A DNA stretch of 64,000 bases from Arthrobacter sp. 18067 (GTDB lineage Bacteria > Actinomycetota > Actinomycetes > Actinomycetales > Micrococcaceae). Location: contig NZ_CACSJJ010000007.1 in the NCBI RefSeq assembly GCF_902706295.1, positions 143,033 to 207,032 of the forward strand, read 5' to 3'. Below the pieces are notes generated by a model. It did not search any database, had not been told where the DNA came from, and was given only the letters and a program-made list of their open reading frames with translations. Positions 62,643 through 64,000 of the stretch are shown here, one piece after another (position 1 is the stretch's first letter; each line of letters opens with the position of its first letter). A program made the translations under genes and the position numbers.

Positions 62643-62897
62643 GGGCCTACGCGCCACACTCTCCCGAGGGAACTGGCATCCGACCAGATTCCTTCCCCGA
62701 CGGTTGTGCAGCTGTCCTATCACAGCCCCTTTTGTTGCCCGTCAAGGCAGTAATGAATGTACTGCCACCGTGCAACGTGCGACTACTATTACTAGTACTT
62801 GGTCACCTTGACCTGAAACCCGGTGTGCGCTGATTGCGGTCGTGTGGCTGCGCGTGCCTCCGGCAAGAAGGTCGTTTATCTACCCATAGGGGTTTTT

Positions 62898-63824
62898 GTG
62901 TCTACACCAGATGTAAGCAACGAAGCCGGTTCGTCCGCGAACAGCGTCACGGGCAGCAGCCGCGTTAAGCGGGGCATGGCGGAGATGCTCAAGGGCGGCG
63001 TCATCATGGACGTCGTTAACGTCGAGCAGGCCCGCATCGCTGAGGATGCCGGTGCCGTCGCCGTCATGGCGCTCGAGCGCGTCCCGGCCGATATCCGCGC
63101 CCAGGGCGGCGTGTCCCGCATGTCCGATCCCGACATGATCGATGCGATCATCGCTGCCGTGTCCATCCCGGTCATGGCCAAGGCCCGCATCGGCCACTTC
63201 GTCGAAGCCCAGGTCCTGCAGTCCCTCGGTGTGGACTACATCGACGAGTCCGAGGTCCTGACCCCGGCCGACTACATCAACCACATCGACAAGTGGAACT
63301 TCACCGTCCCGTTCGTCTGTGGTGCCACCAACCTTGGTGAGGCTCTGCGCCGTATCAACGAGGGCGCGGCGATGATCCGTTCAAAGGGCGAAGCCGGCAC
63401 CGGTGATGTTTCCAATGCCACCGGGCACATGCGCAAGATCCGTTCGGAGATCGCCAAGCTCGCCGCGCTGCCCGAGGACGAGCTGTACGTTGCGGCCAAG
63501 GAGCTGCAGGCCCCGTACGAACTGGTCAAGGAAGTTGCTGCGACGGGCAAGCTCCCCGTGGTCCTGTTCACTGCCGGTGGCATCGCGACCCCGGCTGATG
63601 CTGCGATGATGATGCAGCTCGGCGCTGACGGCGTGTTCGTTGGTTCGGGGATCTTCAAGTCCGGCAACCCGGCCGAGCGTGCCGCCGCCGTCGTGAAGGC
63701 CACCACGTTCCACGATGACCCCGATGTCATCGCCAAGGTCTCCCGCGGCCTCGGCGAAGCGATGGTCGGCATCAACGTCGACGAAATCCCCCAGCCCCAC
63801 CGCCTCGCAGAACGCGGCTGGTAG
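62898..63824 (+). CDS. pdxS: Pyridoxal 5'-phosphate synthase subunit PdxS
   Basis: About 308 residues from GTG at 62898, which follows AGGGG; the open frame upstream (from 62823) is not conserved in PdxS. The (beta/alpha)8 barrel has [37 protein letters not shown] with the Schiff-base lysine, and [20 protein letters not shown] with the second lysine. PdxS makes PLP from ribose 5-phosphate, glyceraldehyde 3-phosphate and ammonia from PdxT. No pdxT follows directly; a terminator hairpin does. Confidence 0.97.
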   Translation: MSTPDVSNEAGSSANSVTGSSRVKRGMAEMLKGGVIMDVVNVEQARIAEDAGAVAVMALERVPADIRAQGGVSRMSDPDMIDAIIAAVSIPVMAKARIGHFVEAQVLQSLGVDYIDESEVLTPADYINHIDKWNFTVPFVCGATNLGEALRRINEGAAMIRSKGEAGTGDVSNATGHMRKIRSEIAKLAALPEDELYVAAKELQAPYELVKEVAATGKLPVVLFTAGGIATPADAAMMMQLGADGVFVGSGIFKSGNPAERAAAVVKATTFHDDPDVIAKVSRGLGEAMVGINVDEIPQPHRLAERGW

Positions 63825-63840
63825 CAAGCAAAGCAGCCCG

Positions 63841-63884
63841 ACGACGGCGGCCGGTCACCTTCCGAGGTGACCGGCCGCCGTCGT
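63841..63884. terminator. Bidirectional terminator after pdxS
   Basis: A perfect 20-bp stem beginning acgacggcggccggtcacct, closed by a tccg tetraloop and followed by tttctatt. It lies between pdxS and the convergent M3 peptidase gene and repeats the stem found at 4522-4562. Confidence 0.88.
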
Positions 63885-63886
63885 TT

Positions 63887-64000
63887 CTATTCCAGTCCGC
63901 GGCGTTTCAGGAGGGGTTCCAGCTCAGCGTCCCGGCCACGGAAGGCACGGAATGAATCCAGCGGGTCGCGGCTGTTGCCCCGGGAAAGCAATTCAGAGCG
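63887..64000 (-). CDS. M3 family peptidase, C-terminal end (cut by window edge)
   Basis: Thirty-seven codons are visible, ending at TAG (63887-63889 on this strand). They read SELLSRGNSRDPLDSFRAFR followed by GRDAELEPLLKRRGLE. This matches the C-terminus of M3 oligopeptidases (Dcp/OpdA type), which end in a GR.p...pLL..RGL pattern. The HExxH zinc site would lie beyond the right edge. The family call rests on this short tail only. Confidence 0.7.
   Translation of the reverse strand, partial: RSELLSRGNSRDPLDSFRAFRGRDAELEPLLKRRGLE

Overview
The window is about 64 kb of high-GC actinobacterial chromosome. Several features fit a soil member of the Micrococcaceae (Arthrobacter/Paenarthrobacter type): mycothiol-linked enzymes (S-(hydroxymethyl)mycothiol dehydrogenase, a CGYC mycoredoxin-like protein), a phosphatidylinositol-phosphate-synthase-like CDP-alcohol transferase, class Ib ribonucleotide reductase, a TCGAAC-type LexA box, and frequent GTG/TTG starts with ATGA/GTGA overlaps. 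The genus is inferred from gene content only.

Layout. 1-4.5 kb: the end of a MoxR ATPase followed by a tightly overlapping DUF58 / small membrane protein / two VWA / TPR-like operon. 4.6-6.1 kb: a DUF2004-like gene and a LysR regulator. 6.3-10.5 kb: nrdHIEF behind two candidate NrdR boxes. 10.56-11.69 kb: an intact IS481-family insertion sequence with a 6-bp ACTAGT target duplication. 11.7-14.1 kb: gene remnants and small hypothetical genes.

14.1-31.7 kb is the most distinctive region. It holds an M20 peptidase with an ATP-grasp ligase, divergent from a TetR regulator, a threonine-aldolase-like PLP enzyme, a complete oligopeptide ABC importer (including a permease-ATPase fusion), an ornithine-cyclodeaminase/mu-crystallin homologue and both aconitase-X subunits. 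A DUF885 peptidase, an EamA transporter, a cupin and an esterase flank these. The set reads as import and breakdown of peptides that contain beta-hydroxy amino acids or hydroxyproline, which would be recycled to proline. This is an inference from family functions.

32.2-37.7 kb is an accessory stretch. It carries small immunity-like genes (HEAT protein, Imm10-like protein), a Fic protein, about 1.4 kb of apparently non-coding DNA with possible insertion-sequence debris, and a broken galU. 37.7-47.8 kb is a mixed set: XRE regulator with a divergent MFS pump, dienelactone hydrolase, DUF1016 nuclease, short AlkD-like protein, FAD-Rieske oxidoreductase, DedA-like protein, thioesterase and lipoate ligase-like protein. 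47.9-52.4 kb groups a YdeP-type molybdoenzyme with a formaldehyde oxidation module and a mycoredoxin. 52.5-55.3 kb has a SRAP protein and a TetR/FAD-monooxygenase pair. 55.4-59.3 kb is a LexA-boxed DUF6504-dnaE2 operon without adjacent imuA/imuB. 59.4-64 kb is housekeeping: thrS, a HIT protein, a pgsA-like gene, pdxS, and the C-terminus of an M3 peptidase entering from the right edge.
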